DNA of 64,000 nt from Schistosoma mansoni (GCF_000237925.1 NC_031496.1:28947510-29011509), one strand, 5' to 3'. Counted from the stretch's first letter, positions 25,001 to 40,000 are shown. Made by a program: numbers and translations. Notes: generated by a model not told the origin, from the sequence alone.

Positions 25001-28000
25001 AAGATAATAGAACAAAACAGCGAATGTAAAATTCATCAAACGGGAATATGAGTCAAATAAGTCATAAAGAGGATCTAGAATCAAGAAATGATTTTAAGAT
25101 TTTCATTAAACGTTGTCACATGCCTGAACTATAAGGTTCTTTTTCCTGATTATCAGTGCGGTAAAGTAAGTTTAATCACATTTTAAGATGATAGCGTAAA
25201 ACATTCCCCATCGATTTCCCATGTAGACTGGTTCCCATAACATGACGCTTTTTAAGGTTTAGGGCTTCAAATAAATGTTTCAATGTTTTGAAAACAAACA
25301 TGTTATAAAACAAAGAAATTTTCCCTATTGTCAATATCTTACGGATAATGTCAACAGAGACCTCCAAACGATTCAGAAAACTGAATTTCACTGCATGAAA
25401 CTACCCGTATATACTAACAGTTCATAACTATGAAAAACCCAAGTAATCCGTTCAGGCTATGGTAAATACCAAAAAAGATTGGTAAAATACAGTCCGTAAT
25501 ACCAGCAATGGAAAACTAAAAACCCAAAAACTAAACGTTATTCTCTCCGAACAAGTTATTCGCTATCTAAAACCAGTGTCTCGGGGGATAAAACAATAAC
25601 ATTTACACGACAGATACTACTCTCGAAGCTGTGTGCATTTCAGAGTTGGAGTAAAAGTATGTCCAGTTAATCAGTAACCAGAAGGCGCATCATGGATTTG
25701 ACTTCTGGCTGTTATCAGATATACTGAAGTCCTGAAACTAAAAGCCAACATCAAGGAATCCTATTTATGATGTAGCTTTGCTAATAGCAACTGATCAATT
25801 GAGGTCATTAAAACGGAGTACAAACATTTAAAAATAAACTCAAAAGAATACAAAACAATACTGACGAAAATGAATCACTCACTAGAAGCTAATGTGTTCA
25901 GCCATGCATCAATTTTCTTGAGATCCGAATCAATATCTGTAAAGACAAGGTAAACAGTGAGGTATAAACTGATAATGAATTAAATTAATCGACTGTTGTG
26001 TTTATGAATAAATATTCTAATACTCAATAAAGAAACATATCACTATAGTGAATAATACAAGGAAAATTATCACAACATTCTGTGCCATTTAAATTAATTT
26101 CTTGCTGAATACCTCTAAAGTTAAGACCCTGCTTCGAGTTTGAATTTCATCATTTCACAGTATTGAAAGTAGTCAAAGACATACTTAATTTTTCAGATAA
26201 TTTAGACTACTTATTTGAAAAATAAGTAGTATGTGACTGAAAGAGATCAAAGAAGCATTAACTTCAATAAATCACGAGGTGCTTAGCCGCAAGCAGCATC
26301 ATAGTAAGCGATGGATCTCTATTAAAACTCTAGAGGAGATTCATGAAGAGGGCAAGACAGCAATTAACAACATTCAAATGACAACAGAAAAAGTCAAGGC
26401 GCAAGCAGAGTATGCAGAAGCAAACAAGAGAGTGAAGAAGAGCATTAAAGCTGACAAGCAGAAATACATGGAAGAACTAGCAACGACGGCAGAAAAAGCT
26501 GCAAGGGAAGGGAATATGAAACAACGATATGATACAATGAAGAAACTAGCAGGTAAATATAGTTAACCAGAGAGACCGGTCGAGGACAAGGAAGGAAAGA
26601 CAATCACTGAGATTCTAGAACAGAGGAATAGATGGGTAGAATACTTCGAGGAACTTCTGATCAACTCCGTTAAATCCACCGGACATCGAAGCAGCACCCA
26701 CAAACCTTCTCAAAGATGTCATTGCACCGACGATCGAAGAAATCAAGCTGGCCTTCAGACAAATCAAGAATGGGAAATCAAATTTTCCGTGAATTGTCCT
26801 TCGCATTCTCTGTGCTTCTTCCAATTCACAATTTCTTTCTTTTTCCCTTCCTGTTTTCTTCAAGTCGACTTTCATAGCCTTCTGCTGCTATGCACTCCTC
26901 TTCAGGTGTTACATACCTCTTATTTCTGTCGATATAAGCAACATACACCACACTGATACTTATCATTGTTAAATATCAACAGAGTGGCAATTAAGCATAA
27001 CATGTACAATGAATCGATTCAAATAAAAAATAATAATTTTATGGTATTCATCAAATATAAACGTCCGGTTAAAAAGCTTATTATTATGTATCTTGAGCAT
27101 ATTTCAAACTGCTTAAGTGTATTTAACCTTGATATAGACATTCGACTTATAAACTATTCTGTTGTTTAAATAGTTGCAATCTTAAACAAATAAATGAAAC
27201 CTATTTGAATAGTTGATACAACCTAAAGGTATTTCAAAAAGAGGAGAGTTTTCTGTTTGATAGTATCGTTTACCAAACTCATTGCCAAGCCAACTAAGTT
27301 ATCTCATCAAATACAGTTTTGTTCACTATAATTTGGGTGACACATTCCGCATGGGCACTTGACATGTTACCCGGTTGTCTAGAGTGATATTCATACTACT
27401 AGATCATTATTTATTAATCAGGTGTTCTACTCCTATTACTGTTTACTAGTTTTTACAATAACTGAAAACATGTTACAGTTTATTGAGAAAAATACTTAAG
27501 TATCACATTAGCAAAAAAGCATTAAAGAATCAAAAGTGAGACGGTGTGTAATAGTAAAATAAGGTTCATTTGGAAACTGTAGAATAATTAAAATATTAGA
27601 AAGATATGGAATCTTGTAGGACTGAAATTGTGTGCAGATGAAAATAACTATCAGACGTCAACTATTAATTTAGTTTTATATTGAAACCTACTTGGTTGCT
27701 TTAATAAAAACGTTATTATTATTATTATTACCAATATTATCACTATTATTATTATCATAATTATTCTTTGAAGTATGTTCTCCTCAAGAAGTGACGACAG
27801 CTAGATGATCACTAAAAGTAAGAAGTGATGTGAACAATTATTTCATTCGAGTATCAAAGCTCTTCATGAGTGCTCTACCTGAATTTTCTATAATTAACCC
27901 AGCTAAGTATCAATAATGCACAACGCTAAGGAGTTCTCACAACTTAGAATTGAAAATATCTTCAATATCCTTCTCACTAAGTAATATTAATTCTTGATAA

Positions 28001-31000
28001 CACATACATACAACATGAAATTCACTCACTTATCTCACAACACATTTATTGTGAAAATAATACTTTCCATAAATTTTATTTACAGTACTAGTAGCATGTT
28101 GATGTTATAAGTTTACAACAGATAAATGTAGATAAAAAAAAACTGTATCGAACATTAAAAAAATTATCATTCCCATTAATTATTTATATCAAAACTCTAT
28201 ACAGTGTATTAATGGAAATTGTGGACTTGACATAGGTGTCAATTGATTGAAACAGTCACGCCTTGCATGTACATAAGGAGTAGGAAAGCGATCTATTAAG
28301 CCGTTTAAGGAAACAACAACAATAAATAGTTTAATAAATCTGAAAGTTATGAAAGTCATGTGGTAATGATATGAATGATGGACACTTATAAAACTTCAAA
28401 CATCATAGCAAGCATTGTGATAGTGCTTTAACTATTTTATTTACTGATCATTCATAAACAATGTGTATCTATAGACTGAATGTATGCTTCTATAAATAAC
28501 TTCAAGAATATACAAATATATTTATAAATGATCAATTAATAAGGTGTTGGTTACTTTCCAAGGTCATTCGCTTTGTTATGGCTATCAATTTTTGATCAGT
28601 GATAAATAAAAAGATTTTAACTCAGAAACACAATTGATTAATATATGCCACATTAAAAGCATGTGGTCAGTAAAAGTAATCATGATGACACAACATAATT
28701 TCGTCATTTAAAAACTTTATAGTCTAGTTGTATAATAAGTAGATCACCAGTGAATCGATTAAATACAACACCTATAACAGTTTTTCAGTAACAACGACCA
28801 CAATAACGACATTTCGTACCAGGATAAGATAACTTACTCTTCTATCTAACTCCCGAAATACAAATCTTACTAGGGAAGATTTATCTGGTTAAGGTCTCAT
28901 TGAAGTTAAGTTTCCAGGTTTTCCATGGTGGTCTAGCTTTAATTGACTCATGCTTTCAACTATGAAGTTAATTCAGTTAAATATCAATTAAATTTGATTG
29001 TTACCAAGCAAAAAAAAGTGATCAAACTGGAAACTTGTCACATGAATGCAAAATGACACTGAATGAATTTATGTAATTGAATTTTATATTAAACAACAAT
29101 TAATTGAACAAAATATCATAATGAACTAATTAATACAAATAATTATTATCCTAAAAGCAGAAATTACACTAAATCATTATCAAAATTAACTGAATGAAAA
29201 TTACATTTTAAAATCAATGCATAATTATTCACTTCGTTACTTTCTGGTAAATTGTATTTACAGATTGAACATCCTCAACAATCAAATGCAGTTTATTTTC
29301 CCATCACTAAGGTGTATTATATATATATATAGACATTCCTCTTACTACGAGCTTTATTTTGACCTGTAGACGACTTGCTGTTCTTAAGTTATACCCAGTT
29401 TAATGATTACAGTCTCTCACAATCACAGCCACTGTTTGGCTTGATCTTGTACAATTGTTATTTTCTATTTTATAGTATGATTTGGTCTGGTTGGCTGGTA
29501 TATAAAGCAAGTATATTCGAAATAAATAATTTATATAGTGGAAGCTGGTATTAGTGTTCTGGACTCAACAGGAAGGGCCAGGCAGGAAAAAGGACCAATA
29601 AGGACGCTAGGCTACTCATACTGGTTAATACGTCATTGTTTTGGCACATTGCCAAGATTATATAGGTCGTATTCTGATTGGCGAATAAGTCACGTGACAT
29701 TTAACCGACCAAAAGTCACAACATTGATCCTCAAAAATATCAGCAAAGTCGAGACATGAAATAATTAGTATAGCTGCTTACAATTGGCAACTTGAATAAA
29801 GTTGAAAGGCATTTTCTTACTTCACTGCTTTCCTCAAAAAAATACATTTTGGATGACAAAGTTTCAAAATAAGATTGTGGACAATCGCATTCAATAGAAA
29901 TGATAAAGTTTTTTCTAAATAACACCAAGTGAACAACATACATCTTTTTGCACTTTTTTGAACAAAAACTATATTTATGTTCGTGTATCTCTCATAAGAT
30001 AGCTGGAAACCTAAGCGGAATCACATATACAACCAATTATGGTAAAGGAATTGAACTTCTATTTTTCTTATCACTTCTATATCTCTATTCATTTTAACTA
30101 AACAAATATACTTCAAAAGATCTACCCCATATTTAAACAGGACACTAATTGACACAACATTTTACATTAAATAACTAAATTACAACAGATTCCGATTAAT
30201 TCAACATTCAAGTTTCTTCTACCATACATTTAGAAATTGATAAATCAGCCATTTATACTTATTCAGTCTCGAATATCATATGTACCATAACAAATTAAAT
30301 TTCAACCAGTATTAATGTGATTATATAAAACAATGAAAATTGAATTAATGTCCATATGATTGAAATCCATTTATCAGTACTAGTAGTTACAGAGAAACTA
30401 GTTATAATAATACTAATATCATTATTTGTTTGTAAACACACACACGTATTCATACATACAAATGAGACGGAATATATATTTAATTGCCTGCATTATCATA
30501 TGTGGTACAGTTCATCTATGAATAGTATAAACATTCTTATTTATTTATTTATTTACTTATTGATCTAAATACCTAACTATCTACATACCATGTCATGATA
30601 AATACTACTGGCACACAGAATGTGTACTGTTGTTCATAATTACAATTATAATAAAAAATAATGATCGATTTATTATTCATAATTAATAACCACAATAATA
30701 TAAAATAGTTAGACAACGTTTTGATATAATTACTATGCCTTGGAATTAAATTATCTCTTCTGTATACAAGTAGCGGTAGTGCATTATAAATGCATAAATG
30801 AATATATATATATATATATATATGACGATGAGTAATAAGCACATCATGAAAGTAAAAAAAGAAGATTAGGAAAAACATGGAGAAAACACCAGTGCCACAT
30901 GTTAGAAAGAAGTTAGGCAATAAAAGAAGAAATTGAAGAGGATATACATTTCCTTTATGAATTTCATCTTCTCTTAAATAGATAAGGTGTACGTAACAAT

Positions 31001-34000
31001 ATATAGTGTAGTAATGTTTCATTTCTTTAGATACGCTGGCATATAACATGATAACTTCAGATTTAGATATGTATGTACTATGATTATTCAGCCCATAAAT
31101 TATACGAATGTGTTAGGTGATTGAAGGTGTTTTCTAGAAAACCATGGACCAAGGTTTCGTTCTTATTCTCACTCGGTAACTGTAATTTCTGTAATTTTGA
31201 AGAAATTGATGTCCCATACGTGAGCCGAATCTGTGTCATTCAGCCTCATAGTCTCAGACGTTACAACTGACCAGTGGCCACATTGAAACTTGGCTAATAG
31301 AAGTGAATTAGCATTAAATGACTAGACACGCATGATACTATCCACTATTCAGCAATCAATCAATGGTATAAAACAGTGTTCCTAAATACCTATTGCGTAA
31401 CCAAAATCCCTAAATAGATTTGGAATGAGTGTTTGTAGTAAAGTTAATTCTTTGAGAGAATTATGGAATTATATAGTTTTCAAATACATAAAACTTCATA
31501 TCAATGATCAGCCAAAATGTTTAGACAGTTGACTAAAAATGTTAAAAGCTCGATTGCCACTAAGCTGGCAATCAATGGTTTATACTTTTATTATCAATCA
31601 ATCCTACGAAAAGTCGAATATGTGCACTACTGAGAAACCTTACATTCAAGTGGAGCACCTGTCCAGCCGCCCCTGGTTTTCAACTGTTGGATAACAAAGG
31701 CTAGTCTGTAAATGTGAACCGTATGCCATAGTTATTTAGTTCTATTTTGAAACTCATCAACAGTAATTAGTCATAAATCCAGATGAGAACGAAAATAAGA
31801 CATTCAGATTCCGTTAAAAGATCGATCATTCAAGTCAATGGAGTTTAGGTCCAACATTTCACTCTTCCGGCTTTAGTCTTTAAGTCATACATTGCAATCT
31901 AATTCATACTACTAATATATATGTGTTCAATGCATTTATATTATTTGATCCAACTTGTTATAATCATTTTCCACTTAAAAAAGTTTACTCGATCTATATT
32001 CATCATTTCTCCTATGAACTGAAATCAAAAATTTATATTCATTTTCCTCAATAATTAAATAAAGCGAGAAGTATAGCACTTGCAGAATAAGACGAACTCA
32101 TAATTAGTCCCAACTAGTATGGTACATTTGTGATTTCCTCTGTTTGTTTCATATGTTTCTTCTGTATCGCTTCCAACTGAACGTCATTGACTAAGCAATG
32201 TAGAACTTTGATAAGCAAAGATGGATAGTGGCTAGCAGTGGAATCCAGGACGCGCGTTTCGTCCTATTTGGGACTCGTCAGCTGGATGTACCTGCATCTC
32301 AGAGTTGATGTTCACTCTGGGACTCGAACCCAGTACCCTCGCTTCAAACGCCATCGCGTTATCCACTCGGCCACTGAGTCCTGATAGCCACTTGCTTGTG
32401 CGATGGGGTGAAGTTTAAATTCACTTAGTATTGTTGTTCANNNNNNNNNNNNNNNNNNNNNNNNNNNNNNNNNNNNNNNNNNNNNNNNNNNNNNNNNNNN
32501 NNNNNNNNNNNNNNNNNNNNNNNNNNNNNNNNNNNNNNNNNNNNNNNNNNNNNNNNNNNNNNNNNNNNNNNNNNNNNNNNNNNNNNNNNNNNNNNNNNNN
32601 NNNNNNNNNNNNNNNNNNNNNNNNNNNNNNNNNNNNNNNNTGAGTATGATCATCGGACGGTGTCGAGGGTCAAATCCCTAATTCGGGTACATACAGGGAA
32701 CGGCTGACGAGTCCCAAATAGGACGAAACGCGCGTCCTGGATTCCACTGCTAGCCACTGTCCATGTTTGCTTATCATGCTTGTGAATCAAGGCTATATCG
32801 AGGCAATACGCACAGTATGCACATATGCCAATTAGAGACTGACCAGTTGCAGTCCTAACACATCGATGGGAAGATTCAAACAAACAATACTAAGTGAATT
32901 TAATGTAGAACTTTGTTTATGAATAATATAATTATAACATTAGGCTGCTAGTAGTTAATGAGATTTATTGAAATACAAATGAATTCATATTATTCCACAA
33001 GTTTTATTCTTCTCGTTTAGTTTGAATTAATCAAGAGATCAGGATGTATAAAATTTTGTGAAGTATGATCATCAATGATAAACGTGAATCTCATTCATAT
33101 TTAAAATGAATGATCTTCATTAAAAAGAAGATTTAATATCTTTAAATAGGATATAACTTCAAGTTATTACATAATCTGTCGTGTATAAAAATTTCTATAC
33201 AAATTGACATGTGTTCTAATTACTCTCATAACCTCAATTTGTATTCATTTGTAATGGTTGTTGAAATCTTTCCACTGGTGTTGATCAGTCTCTTTTTGGC
33301 ATAAATGCAATCCGTGTTGATCGTCCCGATATTGTCATCAAGTCACAAACATAAGCAGAAAAGGAAAATGTCATAAATAGGACGAAACGCGCATCCTGGA
33401 TTTCAGTACAACACATCATCTACCTCTACTTATAACGGTTGATTTGTAGATTATCTTTTCATAAATACACTTTGGTGAAAAAAAGCTTTTATTACGCGTT
33501 ACAATTTTCAAGAATCTGTTATTTATGTATATACCTATATATAATCTACAATTAGCACATTATTTTGATAAACACTTTGCATTGCCACTAGTATTCAGAA
33601 GATTTATAAACTCATTTATACTCCCTGTGTCGTTAAACTAAGGTTTATTAATGATTATGAACATTTCAGTATGTTCAAAGTATCCCAGCAATACGATATT
33701 TTCTCAGGATTTTCTTAAAATTTCTATGGCTCTTCATACTATAAGAGCATTAAATAATTTGACAATAATAATACTCACTTCATTTAATAAAGTCACAATA
33801 AAAAAATTCTCAGAATGAAATGTGCGAAACTACAATAAAATTCTCTTTTTATATGCATCTGGATTTTAAATATTCAAAAAATATGTATCAAACGATTTTT
33901 AACACGTGATTAGCTTCCATTCATATTCATCCTCAAATGTATACGATCAGTTTTGGACCCATGACTGCATATTTTAATCCCTGAATCTCATAGTAATGGC

Positions 34001-37000
34001 CTAACATATCTCTAAAAGAATAGACGAAGTATGGGGAATAATTTACGCACCCTTATGGTGGTACTTCTTGAATTTTTCAGTAGGTTGTGAATATCTCTAT
34101 GAAAACGTATGAATATAACCCGCCAACTGATAAAATTAGTTCATTAAAACAATTGTAGATAGAAAACCAAGTGGCAATAAATGTATATTTTAAAAAATGG
34201 TAATTTAAGAATTTCAGTGAGTTGTCGTGTCGTTGTAGAGGAAAAGTTCACGTCACTTTGAAGTCGTTAATTTGTTATGGGGAGAAGATCCTATAAATAT
34301 CTCTGTCTCATAGGAGGTTAGTTTCAGATTGAATAACCCAGTATTAATGCTTTAGATTGTGGAGACGAGTGGTCACATTTCAAGTAAACTAAGGACTATT
34401 AACTTACACAAGAAAACAGGTATGCGCTACTGTCTATCCAGTAAATCAGATATGATAAACGTAGGTTGTGGTATAAATGTGCTTTAGTTCAAGTTGTTAC
34501 AGTTTATGTCAGTTTAAGGATAGAGAATAAATCAGCTGGCTGGAAGACAAACAAGTCGAGATAATACTATTATCAACGACAGAAAGGAGAAGAACATTGG
34601 GGGACATAGTTTGAAAAGAATGAATAAGAACGAGGTAGAAAAATGTCTAAAATACTACTACCATTCAAGTTCTGGAAAAAGATAAAGATAAATGTTCAGC
34701 CACAATTGATTCTTTAGCTACTCCTGACTTTCTTCCAAAATGCTCTCATGCCAGTTGGCGCTCCACATTATGTGTGATCGCTAGTCATAAGCTTCATCAA
34801 GTACCCTATATCTAAATTCAGAGTTACCACTCATTGATAGTACCATTCACAAACAATGATTCTACGATTACTACAAACAGATATTAGCAACTTGTGTTTT
34901 CACTATTTAAAAGCCATGTTTTGTACAGCACCAACAAACATATCTCAAACTGCTGCTCTCCCACTCACTGATGGAAAATATTCTACCTGCTCCATAGGTG
35001 GTGTAATCCACTGAGGAGTTGTCCATTCCATAGTGTAGTTTACTTACTGAGATGCTACTTAGATAAGTAATGAGAATTAGCAAATGAAACGAAATTACAT
35101 AGTTGAATAAATCATAACCGTCATTATTTTAAGTCTAATATCGTAACTACTTGTCAGACAAGCCTTCGTCAACCTTAATGCATGCATTCAGTTCATAAGA
35201 CTTCACGTAAGACAAGTTCAATGGAATACAAAACTATAAAATAACATCAGTTTACGGAATCTCTATCTGATCCATCTAACTTTGTAGAAAGATATAGGGG
35301 TAATTGTTGAGACACTTGATATAACCGTAATTTATTGCTGTAAGCTTTAGGTGTTAATGTTCAAAACTAATCAATCACAGTAGCGTAAATCCACCACTCG
35401 TTCTTCATATTCCTCTAAAATTAGAATTTCCCTACACTATAATATATATATATATATATATTATTGCCCACTTTTTATTCGATTATTTTGGCCTTTTTGT
35501 CCAATTATCGTTTTTTCACAACTGTCTTAGTATTAGAAATCAGACTCTCGTTTTTATTTTTATTTATTTTCTATCACTGTGCTGTTATGAATTCAATCAA
35601 TAAAAACATTCGCATCAATTCCTATTTTGTTTATTTCTGTCTGCCTATCCGTCTATCTTTCTGTTCATATTGACTTAAAGAAAAGTTATAAATTAGTTTT
35701 ATCTATCGGTTTGAAGAAATAATCCTATCTACTTAAAAACAAAATACCAGGGTAAAGAAATTAACATACAATCACGTTAAATTATTATTCACTATTAATT
35801 TCCTCAAACTGCATCACGAGGCAAGTCCTAACTTGGAATCCTGAAGGGAAGAGGAGAAGAAGAAGACCAAAGAACACATTACTTCGGGAGATTGAAGCAG
35901 ATATGAACAGGATGAAGAACAACTGGAAAGAACTGGAAAGGATTGCTCAGGACAGGGTTGAATGGAGAATACTGGTGGGTGGCCTATACTCCTCAATGAG
36001 GGGTGACAGGCGTAAGTAAGTAAGTAATTAATTTCCTGATGTAAATATTGTATACTTTTAGCATTTGGGAAAAAAAGAGAAACAAATTTAGTTATGCCTC
36101 ATTTATTTTCATCAAAATAATAACCGTGATACAGAAAATTCTAGACTAGTAAAATCGGTTTACTATCCTAATACCAATACATGTTTATCATCTTAAAACT
36201 TGAATTAGCTACATATCATATGTATCATAAACTATAAAGAAATAAAATTTCAACTCTTATTTATGGTTACAATGAAATTTGTAAAACCAATCGTTACATA
36301 ATCTAATATTTAATGGACAAAAAAAACAAACACACAGAGAATCTATCTAATATCTAACTATCAAATTGGTTGTCTAGTCAACAAATGAAATAGTAATTTC
36401 AATGATGAATCATAAGAAATGGCTGAAAAAAAAACTTTGAAGAAAATAGTTTTTAAAAAGTAACAGACTTCTAGAGTTAAAATTTACAGAGAAAAAAAAA
36501 TCAATGAAAGAATTCAGACAAAGAAATCGACAATCATTTAATAATAAATAATAGATAATCAAAGCAAAAAAATAGAATTTAAGATACAGCTTTTCATCAA
36601 TTGTAACGGAAATGAAAGTCTGTTTTGACCAAAAAATATAAGGTAACTGATAAAAAGGGTTAAGATGAATGATACACACACATACACACACACTTGTATA
36701 TGACGTTATTAACGTAAGTAAAACGAAGTGATTATTTTGATGTTAACCGTTGGTTACCGGTCTTCTGATTCAGTTTTGCAAGCATGATATTCCAGTACTC
36801 CTGCCAGATGAAAAAATACTGGTTTTTATAATAACGTATCCTATGTGGTGTATTTCATTCCAAAAAATAAAGAATCATGATGTTTTGGCTACGCCATCTT
36901 GAAGTATTGATGTTATTATTACATTGGTTACAAAATACAAGTCTGCCCATAAACGACTAGTGAATATTACAGCGTATACTTAGACAATTGTCCTGTACTC

Positions 37001-40000
37001 TAAAATGTCACCTATAATTATTCATTTTGGCTGGATCATATGCTTCGGATTATTAAAACACTTTTCTCACTAAAATTATGATAACAGTGGATAGAATATC
37101 GCACACACTAAGTTTGCTTACAATTGGCTGATCATTAAGTGGTGACTAATGTCAATTATGTCAAGTCTTTTTTGTTGCTGATCGACTACTTTTAAGCATT
37201 AGATTACATTTCAACATAGTTTGTGTGGTTCCAAGTCTTTCAAACTGATGACCAAATTGCAGCTTAATCGATAGAACTCGACAGCAGTAAGAAGGACTTG
37301 ACGTACATAATGTTGGTCACTAGTCAATTGTTAATCAATTAAAAATTTATCCCAGGTCTAAAGGAGGTTAGCCGTACCCAGAACAGCTCAGAGATAAAGC
37401 CTTTAACTATAAAGCTGGATGACTTGGGATCAAATCCGCTAGGGACCATCAGTTCCTTCAATATTATAGCTACACCTAGCTGACAAGTAACGAATAGCAC
37501 ACAGCCTAGGTCCACGGTTTCCAGTCGATTACCTTCGACCACAACCTTACACTATATTCGGGTTTGAGCAAACTAATATAGATGCGAAGTCAGTAAATAA
37601 ATTGTGATGAGATCTGTATTGTTACAGTACCTGTAGAAACAAAATTCAAATTACTAGTGTGTGACTATAATGATTAAGCTATGCAACCAACTGTCAGTCA
37701 ATCGCTAATCCCCAGTAATTCGGTTCAACTTGAAGAAGACGTAATCTGATGTTAGTTGTTGGTTAGTAGGCAGACGTAGCATTCCAGTGGTGAAGTTGAC
37801 AGTCGTAATCTATTTTGGTTAGCGGGATAAGTTTACCAATTCCAACCCGGATTCGTAGCTTATCTTTGATTGGAATCTATGAAATATTGCAATATATGTC
37901 TAAAGTTCTTAAGTCGTATGGCTTATAATCATTCGATATTCAATCACCAATCCTTCACCTTAAGTAGCTGCCAGGACTCGGATTGTTTTCAGACATCAAC
38001 CAAACTTTCTGAAATAACCAGGACGTGTTTCAATTTATTGATCATACAAATGAAATAAATCGAATTTCACATACATACATACATACATAAGAATACTAGA
38101 ATGTGATGTATATATAATTTTTAAATATAGGGCTTTTAATAAGTCAGAATGATATGGCAGTAGGAATAGTTAGTGAAATTATTTTAAACCACGACCAATC
38201 AACCGAATTATATACGTACCCAAGTCAACCAGTATATTTTTGCAATAAGAGGACAACAATACAACTGTGCACAAATAGAATGAAAACTCTGTAGCTTTGT
38301 CACTCTTAAACATATAATTAACACGCTAACAAAACCAGTATGGTAAGTTAATTACAAGTTATTTATTTATTTATCTTAGAAAAACACCCTACAAATTTGG
38401 TACAATACTATTAATGTTGTAAAAGGAATTGGTATTTCTCCGGTAATATGCCATTTCTGTTTATCGTGTTTATGGGTTATTAATAAGTACAAAGGAAGGG
38501 ATCGGTTAGTCAAAACAATACACATATCAATCCATAAAATAACATGAATAAATGTTGTAAACGAAATCAGTAAACGAAGAAAATGATAAAATATAAATAA
38601 TCAATGGAGTCATTTGATTTAAATAGTGCAGACAGTGAATAATGATACAGGTTTAAACGCTAATTCATTGAAGTTGACTTATCATTTATTACAATAAAAT
38701 ATTTTGACTTAAAGACAGTGGTAGAGTCAATTAGCGGGAGATGTATTTTCAAGAATATTTTTGCTAGTGTTAATTTCATGAGTTATACAGTTTTGAACAA
38801 GAAAGATGAACTCACTTAAAGATTGTAATCATACAAAGATTGAGATAGCTGACAGGACGATCTAGTCAATAAACACCTAGGTGTTGAATAAATAAGTTTT
38901 CTTTGTATTTTTTAAAAATAGATGACATGGAGAAAAATCGACTAAAATCACTTATTCATTCATTCACTTTTCTCGCTAGTATTGAATTTTAGACATAATC
39001 TTGTTCCTAGAGTACGTGATACAACGTTTACTTAAATTTCCCATTATTTATTAACCTAAATGGTAGACGGTATTGCCATATTTCTTACAAAAGAATAGAA
39101 AACAAACTACATTACACCAGACTCTTGTATTTTAAGTTAACCAGTAATTCATGCATTACTACATATATATAATCGAAAACCATCCTCTACACAAAATGAT
39201 TGGTTGATAATGAATTGATATCCTACCATAGCAACGTCTTCTTGTCCTTCTTCCCTATATATCTATTTACTCTACTCACTGCTCTACGTCTGGAAATGAT
39301 AAGACACTTTCCAGTATAATAAAGTACTTTTTAAAAGAAAACAATATCTACACGAGGTCACTAATAAAGCACAGCTTACAGACAAATTAACCTAGGAAAA
39401 TACTGTGATACCAAAGAAATTGCAGATTAAGAAAAAACTAAAGGCGTGAGATAAAAACAGAGACAGATATGACAAATTTCAGACAACACGCAAACACTTA
39501 TCTCTTCTTTTGCTAACCAATATCTAGCATATGTTAGATAAACTGGTAAATATGTACTATCGTATACTGTTTTTTTGCTTTTAAAAAACTTGAATATCCG
39601 AAACACTATTTTGTATAACGGTAGCAATAATAATGAAAAAAATAAACGAGTAGAAGATATGGGTTTAGACTTGAAGTACGAACACATTGAGTAAGGAGTA
39701 CAAATCCCTATTATCATTTCTTGGCGGGATTAATCGACCATCTTCATCAGCTAATGACGTTAAGTATCCACAATGAAAGGAAAAGACACTACTTAAGAGA
39801 CAGGAAAAGTACAATGAATAAAATCATGACTACTGATACTACAGTTGAATATACTCATTTAGAAAAGCTGGTTAGTGGCTGTTTAGTGACTGTCATCTTC
39901 TTTCTTGATTAATAATTTATTCTCTAAAAAATTACCCATAGTTATCCAAATGTGATTTTTTTCTCTGAACAAAAATGGCAATTTCAATTCACAAAAGTAC

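Larger units (their letters stand above)
32211..32901. mobile_element. Composite hammerhead SINE (two inverted halves, one 14 bp target duplication)
   Basis: The left half (32211-32440) reads on the minus strand: 3' text, hammerhead, then tRNA-like head with B-box GGGTTCGAGTCCC (32319-32331) and A-box TGGCCGAGTGGATAA (32359-32373). After the gap, the right half (32641-32901) reads on the plus strand: a degenerate B-box-like GGGTCAAATCCC, a hammerhead and the long 3' region ending AATACTAAGTGAATTT. Identical 14 bp repeats flank the whole, so it appears to have inserted as one unit. The 200-N gap lies between the inverted halves. It is non-coding. This is the schistosome Sm-alpha hammerhead repeat type, known to carry pol III boxes. 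Confidence 0.75.

Noticed and set aside
30573-31049. 158-codon hydrophobic minus-strand reading
   Set aside because: It arises from AT-rich sequence and a TA repeat (IYIYIYI); the residue content is typical of AT-rich noise.
32359-32373. tRNA gene signals (A- and B-box)
   Set aside because: The boxes belong to SINE heads; no acceptor stem or cloverleaf can be closed around them, so no functional tRNA is called.
32650-32883. 77-codon minus-strand reading
   Set aside because: It is antisense to the family 1 SINE right half; the open frame recurs at 43352-43534 only because the repeat does.
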